Positions 41,669 through 51,305 of a stretch of DNA of 56,927 nt are shown one piece after another. Source of the stretch: CAZOBJ01 sp964577825 (GTDB lineage: Bacteria; Planctomycetota; SZUA-567; JAFGNG01); assembly GCA_964577825.1 (NCBI GenBank), contig CAZOBJ010000008.1, positions 1 to 56,927 of the forward strand, written 5' to 3'. The stretch's first letter is position 1, and every line of letters starts with the position of its first letter. The notes beneath the pieces were generated by a model. It was not told where the DNA came from, ran no database searches, and saw only the letters and a program-made list of their open reading frames with translations. The position numbers were made by a program, and so were the translations under genes.

Positions 41669-43354
41669 TCACTCGGCCTCCTGTGTCTCGTCCGTCGCAT
41701 CCGCCGCGTCCGCCGGCGGCGACTCTGTCGGCAGGGACTCGACCTCTGCGGGGTTGCGCTCCATGGCGGGCACGTCGGAGACGGTCACGGGCGCGGGCTC
41801 GAAGTAGCGCATCTGCGCCCGCAGGGACTCCTGCGCCTCCATCACCACGATCTGCTGGCTGAAGAAGCTGTCCTGATCGCGGAAATAGCGCTCACGGAAC
41901 GTCTCCAGTTCATTGTCGCTGATCCTGCCCAGTTCCTTCAACTTCTCCTGCACCCGCAGCCGCTCGCGGCTGATGTTCACGGTCTCCTCTTGGATCTCCA
42001 ATCGCTTGCGCCGTTCGAGCAGCGTCTGGTACGCCTTGCGCACACCGATCTCGACCAGGTTGATCCGGTTGCGCAGGTCGTGGCGCTCTTCGTCCAGCTT
42101 CGCGCGCTCCTGCAGGTAGTCCGCGTGCCGCTCCAGTCCGGCGAACAGGGGCAGCTCCAGGCTGAGGTTGAGGTACTTCTCGTCCTCGGTGTACTCGGTG
42201 CCGGGCGGCTCGCTGGGGATCTTGCGCTCCGCGAATCCGGCCAGACCGAACGTTCCGTCGTCCGCGCCGAACTGCACGCCCGCCGACTCGCCGCGCAGGT
42301 TGCGCCCGGCCTCCAGCGAGAAGTCCGGCGCGTACGCCCACAGGGCCTGGCGCGCGCTCCGCAACTGCTCGGCCACGACGTCGCGCTGCTGGGCGATATC
42401 CGTGCTGCGGCGCAGGGCCAGGCGGATGGCCTCCTCCAGCTGCATGGCGAAGGGCCTCCACGCGCCCGCGAGCGGCGCGTCGAGCATCTCCAGCGGCAGC
42501 CCGGTGTAGTGCAAAAGGTCCGTCTTCTGGCGCAGCATCTCGCGCTGCAGGGCGTTGATGCGCTCCTCTTCGTTGAGGACGTTGAGCCGCGCGGTGAGCA
42601 CGTCCACCTCCAGCACCCGGCGGTCCTGCTCCAGGCGCTGCACCCGCTTGTATCGGGCCTGGAACTCCTTGAGAAGCTCGTGGCGCTGGGCGATCTGACG
42701 CTGGCGCATGAGCACGGTGAAAAACTTCGTGCGCACCGTGCTCAGGACGTCCTCCACCTCGTTCTCGTAGCTGAACAGGGCCTGGCGCTGGTCCGCGCGC
42801 AGCGCCACGTCGTCGGCGTCTTCCTTGCCGAACTCCAGGAACAGCTGGTCCGCGCGCAGGGTGTGCTCGCGCTCGTGGGTCCAGCCCTCCGCGCCGGTGG
42901 CGTGCAGGCTCTCGTTCTCCAGGCTGTAGACGATCTGGGGCAGGAACCGCGAGTGCTCCAGCAGCGCCTGCGCGCCCACGCCCTCGATGGCCGACCGCCG
43001 GGCCTGGATCTCGTCGTTGTACTGCAGGCTGAAGGCCAGGCAGTCGTCCAGGCTGAAGGCCCCGTCCTCGAGCAGCATCCGGGCGACCTCGTGTCGGCGG
43101 CTCACCCGGTCGGGCGCGGTGCGGTGGCGCTCGATCATCTCGTCGGACTGGTAGGTGTCCTCCTTGAAGCGCTGCCACCGGCGCGCGCCCGAGGCCTCGC
43201 GGCGCTGGTCTTCGAGACGCTCCTCGATGACCGAATGCACCCGGTCCGGACCCAGGTCGACCGGGGTGAGCTTGAACGGGTGGTGCAGGCCGCAGCCGAC
43301 CGTCGCGCCGACCGCCGCCACCAGGACCCCCAGGCCAGTGGTTCGAACTCGCAT
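41669..43354 (-). CDS. TolC-like outer-membrane efflux protein
   Basis: 561 aa outer-membrane factor (OEP family) that would form a trimeric channel across the outer membrane and periplasm. A signal peptide is present (VRTTGLGVLVAAVGATVG); Cys21 follows, but the -3 residue is Thr, so lipidation is uncertain. The typical OEP opening FSLDDCLAFSLQYNDEIQAR is at about residues 100-120. The long helices follow (FLPQIVYSLENES, LSTVRTKFFTVLMRQRQIAQ), and the pattern repeats in the second half (LEEAIRLALRRSTDIAQQRD, LSLELPLFAGLERHADYLQE). The C-terminal tail is acidic. First gene of a six-gene operon with an adaptor-like protein and an ABC exporter. I see no strong promoter in the 151 bases upstream. 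Confidence 0.9.
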   Translation of the reverse strand: MRVRTTGLGVLVAAVGATVGCGLHHPFKLTPVDLGPDRVHSVIEERLEDQRREASGARRWQRFKEDTYQSDEMIERHRTAPDRVSRRHEVARMLLEDGAFSLDDCLAFSLQYNDEIQARRSAIEGVGAQALLEHSRFLPQIVYSLENESLHATGAEGWTHEREHTLRADQLFLEFGKEDADDVALRADQRQALFSYENEVEDVLSTVRTKFFTVLMRQRQIAQRHELLKEFQARYKRVQRLEQDRRVLEVDVLTARLNVLNEEERINALQREMLRQKTDLLHYTGLPLEMLDAPLAGAWRPFAMQLEEAIRLALRRSTDIAQQRDVVAEQLRSARQALWAYAPDFSLEAGRNLRGESAGVQFGADDGTFGLAGFAERKIPSEPPGTEYTEDEKYLNLSLELPLFAGLERHADYLQERAKLDEERHDLRNRINLVEIGVRKAYQTLLERRKRLEIQEETVNISRERLRVQEKLKELGRISDNELETFRERYFRDQDSFFSQQIVVMEAQESLRAQMRYFEPAPVTVSDVPAMERNPAEVESLPTESPPADAADATDETQEAE

Positions 43355-43505
43355 ACCGCCTCACCTTTCACCACCGGGCGCAGGGCGGACCTGCACCCGG
43401 CAAGCCAGCAACGATGAAAACGTACATCCGGTTGCGCGACCGGCTCGCGCCCTGCCCTCCCCGACAGGAAAAGGACAAGGACGAGGCGGGCTTGCGCCCG
43501 ATCGC

Positions 43506-46500
43506 TCAGAACTCAAGCTCGCCGAACTGGTCCGGCGTATGCCAGCTGTCCGGCGTATACGACCAGGAGACCGGGGGCAACAGGTTCCCCCGGAACCCCC
43601 GGTGCACGTTGAAGCCCCAGACCTTGTCTCGCGCGATGGTCCCGTCCAGGCTCTCGGCCGGGAGCTTCACCTCCACCTGCCAGCCCTGGTCGGTCTTGCG
43701 GCCGGCCACCGTCCAGGGCGGCGCGAACTCGTAGTCGCGCGATCCGCCGACCACGCGCTGGTCGAACTTCACGCCCAGGGGGTTGACCGCCATCTGGTAG
43801 TAGGTGGGCATGTCGCGGTCCGGCTGCAGGAACATGGCCAGGCAGTCGTCCCGGAACACGGTGCCCTCCTCCTCGCGCTTCGCGTCGCCCTTCACCTGTT
43901 CGGGCGAGCCGTCCAGGCAGCGCGCGGCCAGGTACAGGTTCTCCCCGTCCGTGGCCGCGTACAGCGTGGTCTCGGCCATGGCCGGCATCTGGTCTGCGCT
44001 CATGAAGCCCGTGAGCTTTACGGCCTCGGCCCACACCGCGTCGTCGAGCTGCGCGTCGATGGTGGGCGGCTCGTCGATCCAGGGCACCTCGGCCGACTTG
44101 GGCTCGGTCTGCAGCGCCGTGGGGTGCTCGGTCCGGGTGCCGTACTTGGCGCCGACCTCCATGTACTCGTTGACGAGCATCCAGTACTTCGTGGAGCTCG
44201 TGGCATACAGGGCCGCGGCCGCGCGGCCCTCGTCCAGGGCCTGTTCCGCGCCGGACACGGTCTGTTCCATGTACGCGAGGTCGTCCAGGGTGAGCACGGT
44301 GCGCGCCGACTGCGTGCCCAGGAGCTCGCGCGCGCGCGCGACCTGCGCCTCCAGATGGCCGAGCCCGTCGCTCTCCTGGGCCTGCGCCTCCCAGTCGGTG
44401 ATGCGCGCCTGGTCCGTGGGCACGGAGAAGGACGCCACCCCCAGCGGGTCCAGCGCCACCGGCACGCGCAGGCCGCCGTCGATCGCTTCGGCGTCCGCGG
44501 CCTCGCCGGTCACGAGGTTGGCCACTGACTCGGCCCCCTCCAGGTCGATCGTGCCGGCCACCGGCCAAGTGCCGGGGTTGGCCACGTAGAAGAGGAGCCG
44601 CCCGTTGCGGCGAAGCTCCCGGATGGCCAGGTTCGTGTCGAACCCGGTCTCCAGCACGGGCGCGAACGTCTGCGCGGGCAGGGTGCGCAAGACCTGGTTG
44701 AACTCGCGCAGCGGCTGTTCGTTGCCCTCGAACAGGGTGGCGTCGCTGAATCCGTAGAAGTACAGGCGCGGGTCCAGGCCGATCAGCGCCCGCACCCACA
44801 CCTCGCGCGTGAACGTGCCCGCGGGCTGCGGGGCCAGGGTGGCCTGGAACGGACGCGGCCAGCCCTCGCGCGGGGGCAGGGCCCAGGCGTAGTTTTCCAT
44901 CTCGCGCCAGTTGTGCTTCACCTGCACGGACCGGTTGGCCTGGTCGTCGAAAGTGTCGAACCACTGCGGGTGGCCGGACATGTCCAGGCCGCGGCCCGAC
45001 CGGCGCGCATTGACCACATCGTTGAGCACACCCTTCATCGTGTGGGTGAGCCAGATCGTCTTGTCCTCTCCGAACAGTTCCACGTCCCAGCCCCACGAGC
45101 GCAGGAACTCGTTCACGGTCTTGCCGCTCTGGTGCCACTCCTGCTCGTGGATCGCGTTCATGTACAGGTCGGCCACGCACACGAGGTCCGCGCGCCGGCC
45201 CTGGGTGAGGTCCGCGACCTTGGAGAAGAACCCGGCCAGCGACTCGGCCCGCCACTGCACCCACCGCTCGCGCATGGCCTCGGAGGTGAGCAGGGCGTGG
45301 CGCTTCTCGAACCGGTTCGGGTCGGACAGGCTGATGGGAAGCTGCCACCCGGTCTCCCGCTCGAACTTGGCCACGGTTGCGTCGCTGTAGTCCAGGCCCA
45401 GGGGATCGGGGATGTCGCGCACCCGATACAGCGGGATCCAATCCCCGCCGAAGTACGGGGTCCAGTTGATCCCCCGGAAGTTCGACAGGTGCGCGAACTT
45501 CTTGGCCAGCACCCGCGGGATGGCGAGCATCTCGCTGCGCACGAACGGATGGTTGAAGTTCCACCCGTACAGCCCGCCCAGGAGCTCCGCCTCCCCGCCC
45601 TGGGCGTCCACCATGAACATGGTGTCCCAGTATCCCTCGTCGGGCATGCCGCCCATCTCGCGGGCCCGGTCGCGGATGCGGGTGTTGTAGCAGAACTCGA
45701 CGCTGGCGAAGAAGTCTATGTTGTTGGCCTCCAGCACGCGCGCGAACACGTCCCGGACGCCCTCCACCAGCCGCGGACTGCCGTCGCCGGGCGGAGGCAC
45801 GAACGGCGTGTTGCGGTTCGAGTACTGGTAACAGCCCATCATGTGCACGTTCTGGCCCGCGAACCGCATGTACCGCGCGTAGGCCTCGGAGCTGTCCAGG
45901 AAGAACGCGAGCGAATCGCACATGTACAGCACCGGGTCCAGGCCCGGCTCGGCGCGATCGGCCACCTCGGCCACGGTGCCCGGGACCTCCTCGTCACGCT
46001 CGTACACGGGCACGAGCCGCTTGCAGAACCGCCGCGGCACGGTGCGTTCGGTCAACAGCCCGTTCCATCGCTCGTGCTTGTCCGTGGCGTGCAGCTCGGG
46101 CAGGCCGTTCTGGATGTGGTAGATCTTGAGCTTGCTCGCGGCCGCGGGCACGCGCGCCTCGGTGTTGTGCAGGTTGATGACCGCCAGCGAATGCGCGCCC
46201 GGGTCCGGCCGGTACACCCACTTGAGCGTCTCGATCTCCCCGCTCAACGGATACCGGCCCCCGCAATAGGCCGAAGGCCCGCTCTTCGTGTACTGGTGGT
46301 TGAGGCCCCAGTACCGGGGCGCGCAATACACGCCCTGCCACCGCTGCGCGTCCTGCGGGTACTCGAGCACCATGAGGTAGAAGTCGCCCGGATGCTCGAA
46401 CGTGTACAGGGTGGCGAACTGCGAGCCGAAGGCCCCGCGCGTCTCGCGATAGGTCAGGTCCCCGGCGGTCACGATGCTGGGCTCGGTCACCGCCAGGCTG

Positions 46501-48098
46501 TCGTCGGTCGCCGGGCCGTCCTCGTCGGTGGGCCGGTCGTCCCCGTCGCACTCGACCCACGGATAGGTGTCCGGCTGGGTGAAGTCGACCTCGTGCTCGA
46601 GCTCCAGGTCCATGCCGGCCTCGTACGTCTCGCCCAGGGTCTTGTCCATGGCGATGCGGCCGGTCACCACAAAGGGCTCGGGCACGCGGTTGTCGAGCTC
46701 GGTGCCGTCCGCGGCCACAAGCCGCGTGTGCAGGGTGTACACGCCGCGGTCCAGCCTGCCCGGGCGGACCTTGTACAAGAGCGAGGCGCCCCGGTACTCG
46801 AACGCCTCCATGGTGCCGCTGTCCACCTCGGACAACGTGCCCAGGGGCACGCCGCGCGCGTACCGGCGCACAGTCCACTCCACCACGGGCTCCTGCGCGG
46901 CCAGGCCGTTGGGCGCCCGCACGTACACCTCCACGGGCGCCTCTTCGCGGTAGTAGAGAAGCAGGTCCTGCGGGTTCTCCAGGGTGATGTACCCGTCGTG
47001 CACGGGCCGCGCGGTGGTCTCTTTGTAGTTGAGCATCCATCGCGCGCGCACCTGCACGGGCTCGCCGCAGCGCGGGTCCTCGGTGCCCATCGGCTGCCAG
47101 GCGGACGCGTCGTGCCCGGGCTCGCTCCAGGCTCCGGCCGCCTCGGGCGTCCAGGTCCAGGTCTCGTCGCTGTCCAGCAAGACCCGCTCGCCGTTGCTCA
47201 GGATCACGCTCCCCTGAAGCATCACGTACGGCGCGTAGCCCTGGCGCCACCCGTACAGGCCCACGCAGTTCGTGGCCCCGGGGCGCAGGTACTCGGTGAT
47301 GTCCAGATCCTCGCACCAGTACATACTTGCGCCGAAAAAGTTGGGCCGCATGGTGATGATGTTCTGGCAGGGCACCTTCTGGCCGTTGATGTACAGGTGC
47401 GCCTGGTTGCCCACGGTCACCACGGCCTTCCAGATCTTGCCTTCGGGCAGGTCGAATTCCTTGCGGAAGTACCCGTCCGCGATGCCGCGAACGATGCGCA
47501 GGTTGCGAAGCTGGACCTCGGTGCCCTCAGGCGCGCTGAGGTGGATGTCCCAGCCGTCGCGCCGGGGCAGCTCCCTGGGCACCAGGATCGAGACTTCCTG
47601 CCAGTCGCCACCCTCCACAGCGCCCTCGCGCAGGTTGCGGTCCCGGCGTCCGGGGCCGTCGCGTTCGCCGTTGGCCCAGAACCGCGCCTCCCACTCGAAG
47701 GTGCCCTCCGCGTCCACGCGCAGGTCGAAGATCACCTGCGACCCGGACCACAGCTTGACCTGCTCGGTCTTGGGCACCTTGCCCGCGTAGTTGCCCCACC
47801 CCAGGGTGGCGCCGTCCTCGGCCACGGCGAAGGCCAGGGTGTCCGCGTTGGGCGCGCTCAGGTCTTCGACGCCGGCCAGGAACGTGAAGTTGCCCCGGTC
47901 CGGCTGGGTGAAGTCCCAGGTGCGGCCCAGGTGGTCGGGACCGAAGCGCTCCTGATGCTCGGGCAGCACGAAGTTCTGGCCCCGGGAGAAGAGCTCCCCG
48001 ATGGTGAACGGGGCCTCCTGCGCCTCGCCGGCGGCAAGCGCCCCGGCCGCCAGGACCCCGGCCACCAGCCACATGACCCCCAATCGTTGGCTGCGCAT
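43506..48098 (-). CDS. very large secreted glycan-active protein with RTW-type N-terminal and CBM9-like C-terminal domains
   Basis: 1530 aa with a signal peptide (LGVMWLVAGVLAAGALAAG). Residues 30-245 are a beta domain with GRTWDFTQPDRGNFTFLAG and LGWGNY, shared with the gene at 56624. A GH2-like jelly roll follows (GYFRKEFDLPEGKIWKAVVT, NQAHLYINGQKV). The middle, about residues 780-1200, looks like a large alpha/beta barrel with repeated acidic strand ends (NNIDFFASVEFCYNTRIRD, FRGINWTPYFGGDWIPLY). Residues 1330-1530 are CBM9-like (IDEPPTIDAQLDDAVWAEAV, FRDDCLAMFLQPD, WQVEVKLPAES). A beta-galactosidase-like or other retaining hydrolase acting outside the cell is likely; the catalytic pair is not assigned. 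ATG 48098 has AGGGAGA before it. Divergent from another hydrolase-like gene. Confidence 0.82.
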   Translation of the reverse strand: MRSQRLGVMWLVAGVLAAGALAAGEAQEAPFTIGELFSRGQNFVLPEHQERFGPDHLGRTWDFTQPDRGNFTFLAGVEDLSAPNADTLAFAVAEDGATLGWGNYAGKVPKTEQVKLWSGSQVIFDLRVDAEGTFEWEARFWANGERDGPGRRDRNLREGAVEGGDWQEVSILVPRELPRRDGWDIHLSAPEGTEVQLRNLRIVRGIADGYFRKEFDLPEGKIWKAVVTVGNQAHLYINGQKVPCQNIITMRPNFFGASMYWCEDLDITEYLRPGATNCVGLYGWRQGYAPYVMLQGSVILSNGERVLLDSDETWTWTPEAAGAWSEPGHDASAWQPMGTEDPRCGEPVQVRARWMLNYKETTARPVHDGYITLENPQDLLLYYREEAPVEVYVRAPNGLAAQEPVVEWTVRRYARGVPLGTLSEVDSGTMEAFEYRGASLLYKVRPGRLDRGVYTLHTRLVAADGTELDNRVPEPFVVTGRIAMDKTLGETYEAGMDLELEHEVDFTQPDTYPWVECDGDDRPTDEDGPATDDSLAVTEPSIVTAGDLTYRETRGAFGSQFATLYTFEHPGDFYLMVLEYPQDAQRWQGVYCAPRYWGLNHQYTKSGPSAYCGGRYPLSGEIETLKWVYRPDPGAHSLAVINLHNTEARVPAAASKLKIYHIQNGLPELHATDKHERWNGLLTERTVPRRFCKRLVPVYERDEEVPGTVAEVADRAEPGLDPVLYMCDSLAFFLDSSEAYARYMRFAGQNVHMMGCYQYSNRNTPFVPPPGDGSPRLVEGVRDVFARVLEANNIDFFASVEFCYNTRIRDRAREMGGMPDEGYWDTMFMVDAQGGEAELLGGLYGWNFNHPFVRSEMLAIPRVLAKKFAHLSNFRGINWTPYFGGDWIPLYRVRDIPDPLGLDYSDATVAKFERETGWQLPISLSDPNRFEKRHALLTSEAMRERWVQWRAESLAGFFSKVADLTQGRRADLVCVADLYMNAIHEQEWHQSGKTVNEFLRSWGWDVELFGEDKTIWLTHTMKGVLNDVVNARRSGRGLDMSGHPQWFDTFDDQANRSVQVKHNWREMENYAWALPPREGWPRPFQATLAPQPAGTFTREVWVRALIGLDPRLYFYGFSDATLFEGNEQPLREFNQVLRTLPAQTFAPVLETGFDTNLAIRELRRNGRLLFYVANPGTWPVAGTIDLEGAESVANLVTGEAADAEAIDGGLRVPVALDPLGVASFSVPTDQARITDWEAQAQESDGLGHLEAQVARARELLGTQSARTVLTLDDLAYMEQTVSGAEQALDEGRAAAALYATSSTKYWMLVNEYMEVGAKYGTRTEHPTALQTEPKSAEVPWIDEPPTIDAQLDDAVWAEAVKLTGFMSADQMPAMAETTLYAATDGENLYLAARCLDGSPEQVKGDAKREEEGTVFRDDCLAMFLQPDRDMPTYYQMAVNPLGVKFDQRVVGGSRDYEFAPPWTVAGRKTDQGWQVEVKLPAESLDGTIARDKVWGFNVHRGFRGNLLPPVSWSYTPDSWHTPDQFGELEF

Positions 48099-48190
48099 CG
48101 CGGCTCTCCCTGTGCAAGCGTCCACGCGTCGCGCGCCTGCGGACCGGCCCATACGGCCTCGCAGCAGCGGCGCCCCTTCGGTCGGGGGTC

Positions 48191-48219
48191 TCTCTAATAC
48201 AAACTGTGCATGTTCGCAA
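48191..48219 (-). promoter_or_regulatory. sigma70-type promoter, giant secreted protein
   Basis: On the reverse strand: TTGCGA (48214-48219), 17-base spacer, TAGAGA (48191-48196), 93 bases before the start at 48098. Confidence 0.45.
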
Positions 48220-48370
48220 CCCTTTTCTTCCATCCGCTCGAAGCGCGCCGTTCCACCGCGTCGAGCAAGCCCGCAGCGGATTCCGGGCGATCCGCGGGCC
48301 GCACCGTGGCACGCGCCCGGGATGTAGGAAATGTCCTCGCCCATCGGCCTGCCGCCGCACCGAAAATCCC

Positions 48371-48399
48371 TTGCGCAAATCCGTCGGCTGCGCTAAGCA
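48371..48399 (+). promoter_or_regulatory. sigma70-type promoter, hydrolase-like gene 48457
   Basis: TTGCGC (48371-48376), 17-base spacer, TAAGCA (48394-48399), 58 bases before the start. Confidence 0.55.
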
Positions 48400-48456
48400 C
48401 CGGGACACGAGCCAGCCTTCGCTGGCCCACGTCGCCGGATCAAGAAAGGACCGACC

Positions 48457-51060
48457 ATGCCCCGCCCGCCGCTTCCGATTCCTTCGTTCATGCATCAGGC
48501 AGGCCGCACCGACCGCGTGCCCGAGCCCTGGACGCCCGTGCGCGTCACGGGCGAGACCCTCGCATGCTGGGGGCGCACGCACGCGCTCGACGGCCATCCC
48601 CTGCCCGCCCGGATCACCAGCCAATCCCAGGAGCTCCTGGCCCGGCCGATCGGCTTGTCGGCCACGGTGGACGGCCACGCGCTGCGGTGGCGCAAGTGCG
48701 AGTCCTCGCCGGTCGCGCGCCACCCCCACGGCCGCTGGGCCAGCCGCACGGCCACGGGCCGGTGTGGCAAGCTTCTCTTCACGAGCCGCGTAACCCTGTA
48801 CTATGACGGAGTCCTGCGCGTACAGGTCGAGGCCATGCCGCTCGAGCCGGTCGACCTGGACGGGCTCGCGGTGGACATCCCGATCAAACGCAGTCAGGCC
48901 CGGTTCCTGTTCGCGCCGTTCGCGGGCGCGGTGCGCGTGGACGACCTGCCCGCCCGGGGCGCGCACGGCGAGTTCACCCCGCTCGTCTGGACGGGCACGG
49001 ACGAGGTCGGCCTCGGGTGGGGCGGGGCCTCGGACGAGATGTGGGACCGCGGCGACCGGGCGCTTGCCCTCCTTCCCCGAGGCAATGCGCTCGTGTTGCG
49101 CATGCAGGTCGTGCAGGCGCGCCGGCGGCTAACCGCGCCGCTGCGGTTCGAGTTCGGGCTTCAGGCCAACCCCTGGCGCCCGCCGGCCCCGGGCGCGCAC
49201 CGGTATCGCAACGTGCACCTGCAGCGCGCCTACGACCTGTCGGAAGCCGACCTGCGCGCCTGGTACGCCAAGGGCGCGCGCACGATCATCTATCACTCCG
49301 ACTGGTCCGACCTGCACGCCTATCCGGAGACCAGGGACAAGGCCCGTCTCCACGCCCTGGTGCGCCGCTGCCACAACGTGGGGCTGGAGCTGCTCGTGTA
49401 CTTCGGCAAGGAGCTCTCTTCCGGCGCGCCCGAGTGGCCCGTGTGGGGCGAAAACTGGCGCCTGATGGTCGACGGCCGCCGCCAGGAGCACGGGTATGTG
49501 CCCTACCGGCCGCCGCACGATCCCGCGTTCCACATGTGCCCGGTCTCGGGATGGCAGGACTTCATCGTGGCCGGCATCGAGCACGTCATGCGCACCTACG
49601 GCCTGGACGGGGTGTACCTGGACGGTTTCCCGTCCTGGACCGGCCCCTGCGGCAACGCCCTGCACGGGTGCGGGTACACGCTCGCCGACGGCACGCGCCG
49701 CGCCGCGGCGCCCCTGTGGGCCGATCGCGAGCTCATGGAGCGCGTGTACGTGGCCGTGCGGTCCGTGAAGCCCGGCGCACGTGTGAGCATCCATGCGAAC
49801 CCCGGGCCGTGCTGCTTCTCCGCGCACTTCGCCACCGACTGCTTCGGCGGCGAGCAGTACGGCGGCGACTTCCGCAAGGCGGGGCTCGACTCCGTGCGGG
49901 CCTTCCACATAGGCACGCCCCAGTGGGGGGTTGCCAGCGACATCATCTCCTACGCGAGCTTCGAGTTCGCCCTGGCCGTGGGCCTGCTGCACGGGGTCCT
50001 GCCCCGGCCGGGCACGCAGAGCGCGTATCACAACTCGCTCCTGACGAGCGTCTGGGCCGTGCAGGACGCGTTCGGTTGTCTGCGCGCGGACTGGCGCCCG
50101 TATTGGACCAATGCCTCGCTCGTGCGCGCTGCGCCCGAGTGCGTGCGCGCCAGTCTGTGGAATCGGCCGGGCAAGGGCATGCTCCTCGTGCTCGCCAATC
50201 TGGCAAGCGACGAGACCCGAGCCACCGTCTCGCTCTCGCGCAAGCGGCTCGGATGCGGACCCGGCCGGCTCGAGGCCCTGGACATGTTGCCCTGCGACGC
50301 GCCCCTGTCCGTGAACGGAAGCCGCATCGAAGCCTTGGTTCCCGCCGAGCGGGCCCGGCTCCTCTTTGTCGCGCCCGCCGGTGAGCGCGCCGCGCGCGGC
50401 CGATCCCGGCGCAAGGGGGCAACGCTGTGGCCGCGCATGCGCCGGTGCGCAAACGCGATTTCCCTGAGCGAAGACCTTCAGGTGGCGGTCGACGAATGGC
50501 TGGTGCTCGGGCCCTTCGCCCCGGCCTATGGGGACGAGCGCACGGACCTGAAAGGCCACGCCGACGTGCCCGCCGACTACCGGGGCATGGAGACCGCGCA
50601 CGTGGACGAGTCCGCACCTCTGGACCCGCCCGCGCCGCCCGCGGGCGCGGGCCCGTGGCGAAAGCTGCGCGCCACCGAACACCAGGCCAACATCCGCCCG
50701 GACGTGGCCGCGGACCACTGGTGCGTGGTGTACGCGTACACGCGCTTGCAGTTCCCGCACCTCGTGCCGCTCACCGAAGAGAACCCGGTGGACCTGCATA
50801 TCCCCGTGTTCCACGCGATCCGCGTGTGGGTCAACGGCGAGCCGGTCTTCGCCCACGGCGGCGCGGGCGCGCCCCGGTACGGGCAGGGCCGCGCCGAGCC
50901 CGCGCGCGTGCGCGCGATCCTGCACCCGGGGTGGAACCCGGTGCTCATCAAAATGGTCACGCGCCGCAGCGCCAGGTTCCGGTTCCTGGTCACCGAGCCG
51001 GAGGCCGACGAGCCCCATCCTTTGGTGAAGATCCAGGCGGCCGACGAGCCGGGCGGGTAG
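48457..51060 (+). CDS. glycoside hydrolase-like TIM-barrel protein
   Basis: 867 aa, no signal peptide. An N-terminal beta domain (residues 20-235) resembles the N-terminal sandwich of alpha-galactosidase-type hydrolases: LYYDGVLRVQVEAMPLEPVD, FLFAPFAGAVRVDDLPARG and WGGASDEMWDRGDRAL. The barrel begins at about 245 (LQRAYDLSEADLRAWYAKGA, RTIIYHSDWSDLHAYPE). It contains the acidic strand end YGLDGVYLDGFPSWTGP, a likely nucleophile strand, and later SAHFATDCFGGEQYGGDF. After a beta cap, residues 680-860 form a second sandwich with VDEWLVLGPFAPAYGDE and VWVNGEPVFAHGG, as in carbohydrate-binding or DUF-type accessory domains. AAAGGA precedes the ATG. Family resemblance only; the substrate is unknown. 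Divergent from the giant protein gene. Confidence 0.78.
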   Translation: MPRPPLPIPSFMHQAGRTDRVPEPWTPVRVTGETLACWGRTHALDGHPLPARITSQSQELLARPIGLSATVDGHALRWRKCESSPVARHPHGRWASRTATGRCGKLLFTSRVTLYYDGVLRVQVEAMPLEPVDLDGLAVDIPIKRSQARFLFAPFAGAVRVDDLPARGAHGEFTPLVWTGTDEVGLGWGGASDEMWDRGDRALALLPRGNALVLRMQVVQARRRLTAPLRFEFGLQANPWRPPAPGAHRYRNVHLQRAYDLSEADLRAWYAKGARTIIYHSDWSDLHAYPETRDKARLHALVRRCHNVGLELLVYFGKELSSGAPEWPVWGENWRLMVDGRRQEHGYVPYRPPHDPAFHMCPVSGWQDFIVAGIEHVMRTYGLDGVYLDGFPSWTGPCGNALHGCGYTLADGTRRAAAPLWADRELMERVYVAVRSVKPGARVSIHANPGPCCFSAHFATDCFGGEQYGGDFRKAGLDSVRAFHIGTPQWGVASDIISYASFEFALAVGLLHGVLPRPGTQSAYHNSLLTSVWAVQDAFGCLRADWRPYWTNASLVRAAPECVRASLWNRPGKGMLLVLANLASDETRATVSLSRKRLGCGPGRLEALDMLPCDAPLSVNGSRIEALVPAERARLLFVAPAGERAARGRSRRKGATLWPRMRRCANAISLSEDLQVAVDEWLVLGPFAPAYGDERTDLKGHADVPADYRGMETAHVDESAPLDPPAPPAGAGPWRKLRATEHQANIRPDVAADHWCVVYAYTRLQFPHLVPLTEENPVDLHIPVFHAIRVWVNGEPVFAHGGAGAPRYGQGRAEPARVRAILHPGWNPVLIKMVTRRSARFRFLVTEPEADEPHPLVKIQAADEPGG

Positions 51061-51305
51061 GCGGACAGGCACGAAGGCACGCGCCGGCACCCGGTCGCGG
51101 CTCACCCGGTGGCGGTTCTGGAGTCTCGTGCAGGCCTTCGCCGACGAGCATCCCGATTCGCAAGGCGACGCGCAACGCGAGCGATAGCCGGGCGCCCTTG
51201 AGACACGCCCCGCCGCGCCGCCAGCTGCTCTCTTCCGGTCAGTACCTGCCACCGTCTTGCGGATTCGCGCGGCCGAGCCGGGCCGGCCGGACCCTGCTGC
51301 GCGGT

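Larger units (their letters stand above)
48099..48456. other. 358-base divergent regulatory region
   Basis: Lies between the starts of two large carbohydrate-active genes. It contains a promoter on each strand (48191-48219 and 48371-48399) with about 150 bases between the two -35 boxes. That is room for shared operator sites, though I see no clear palindromic operator. No gene is supported. Confidence 0.55.
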
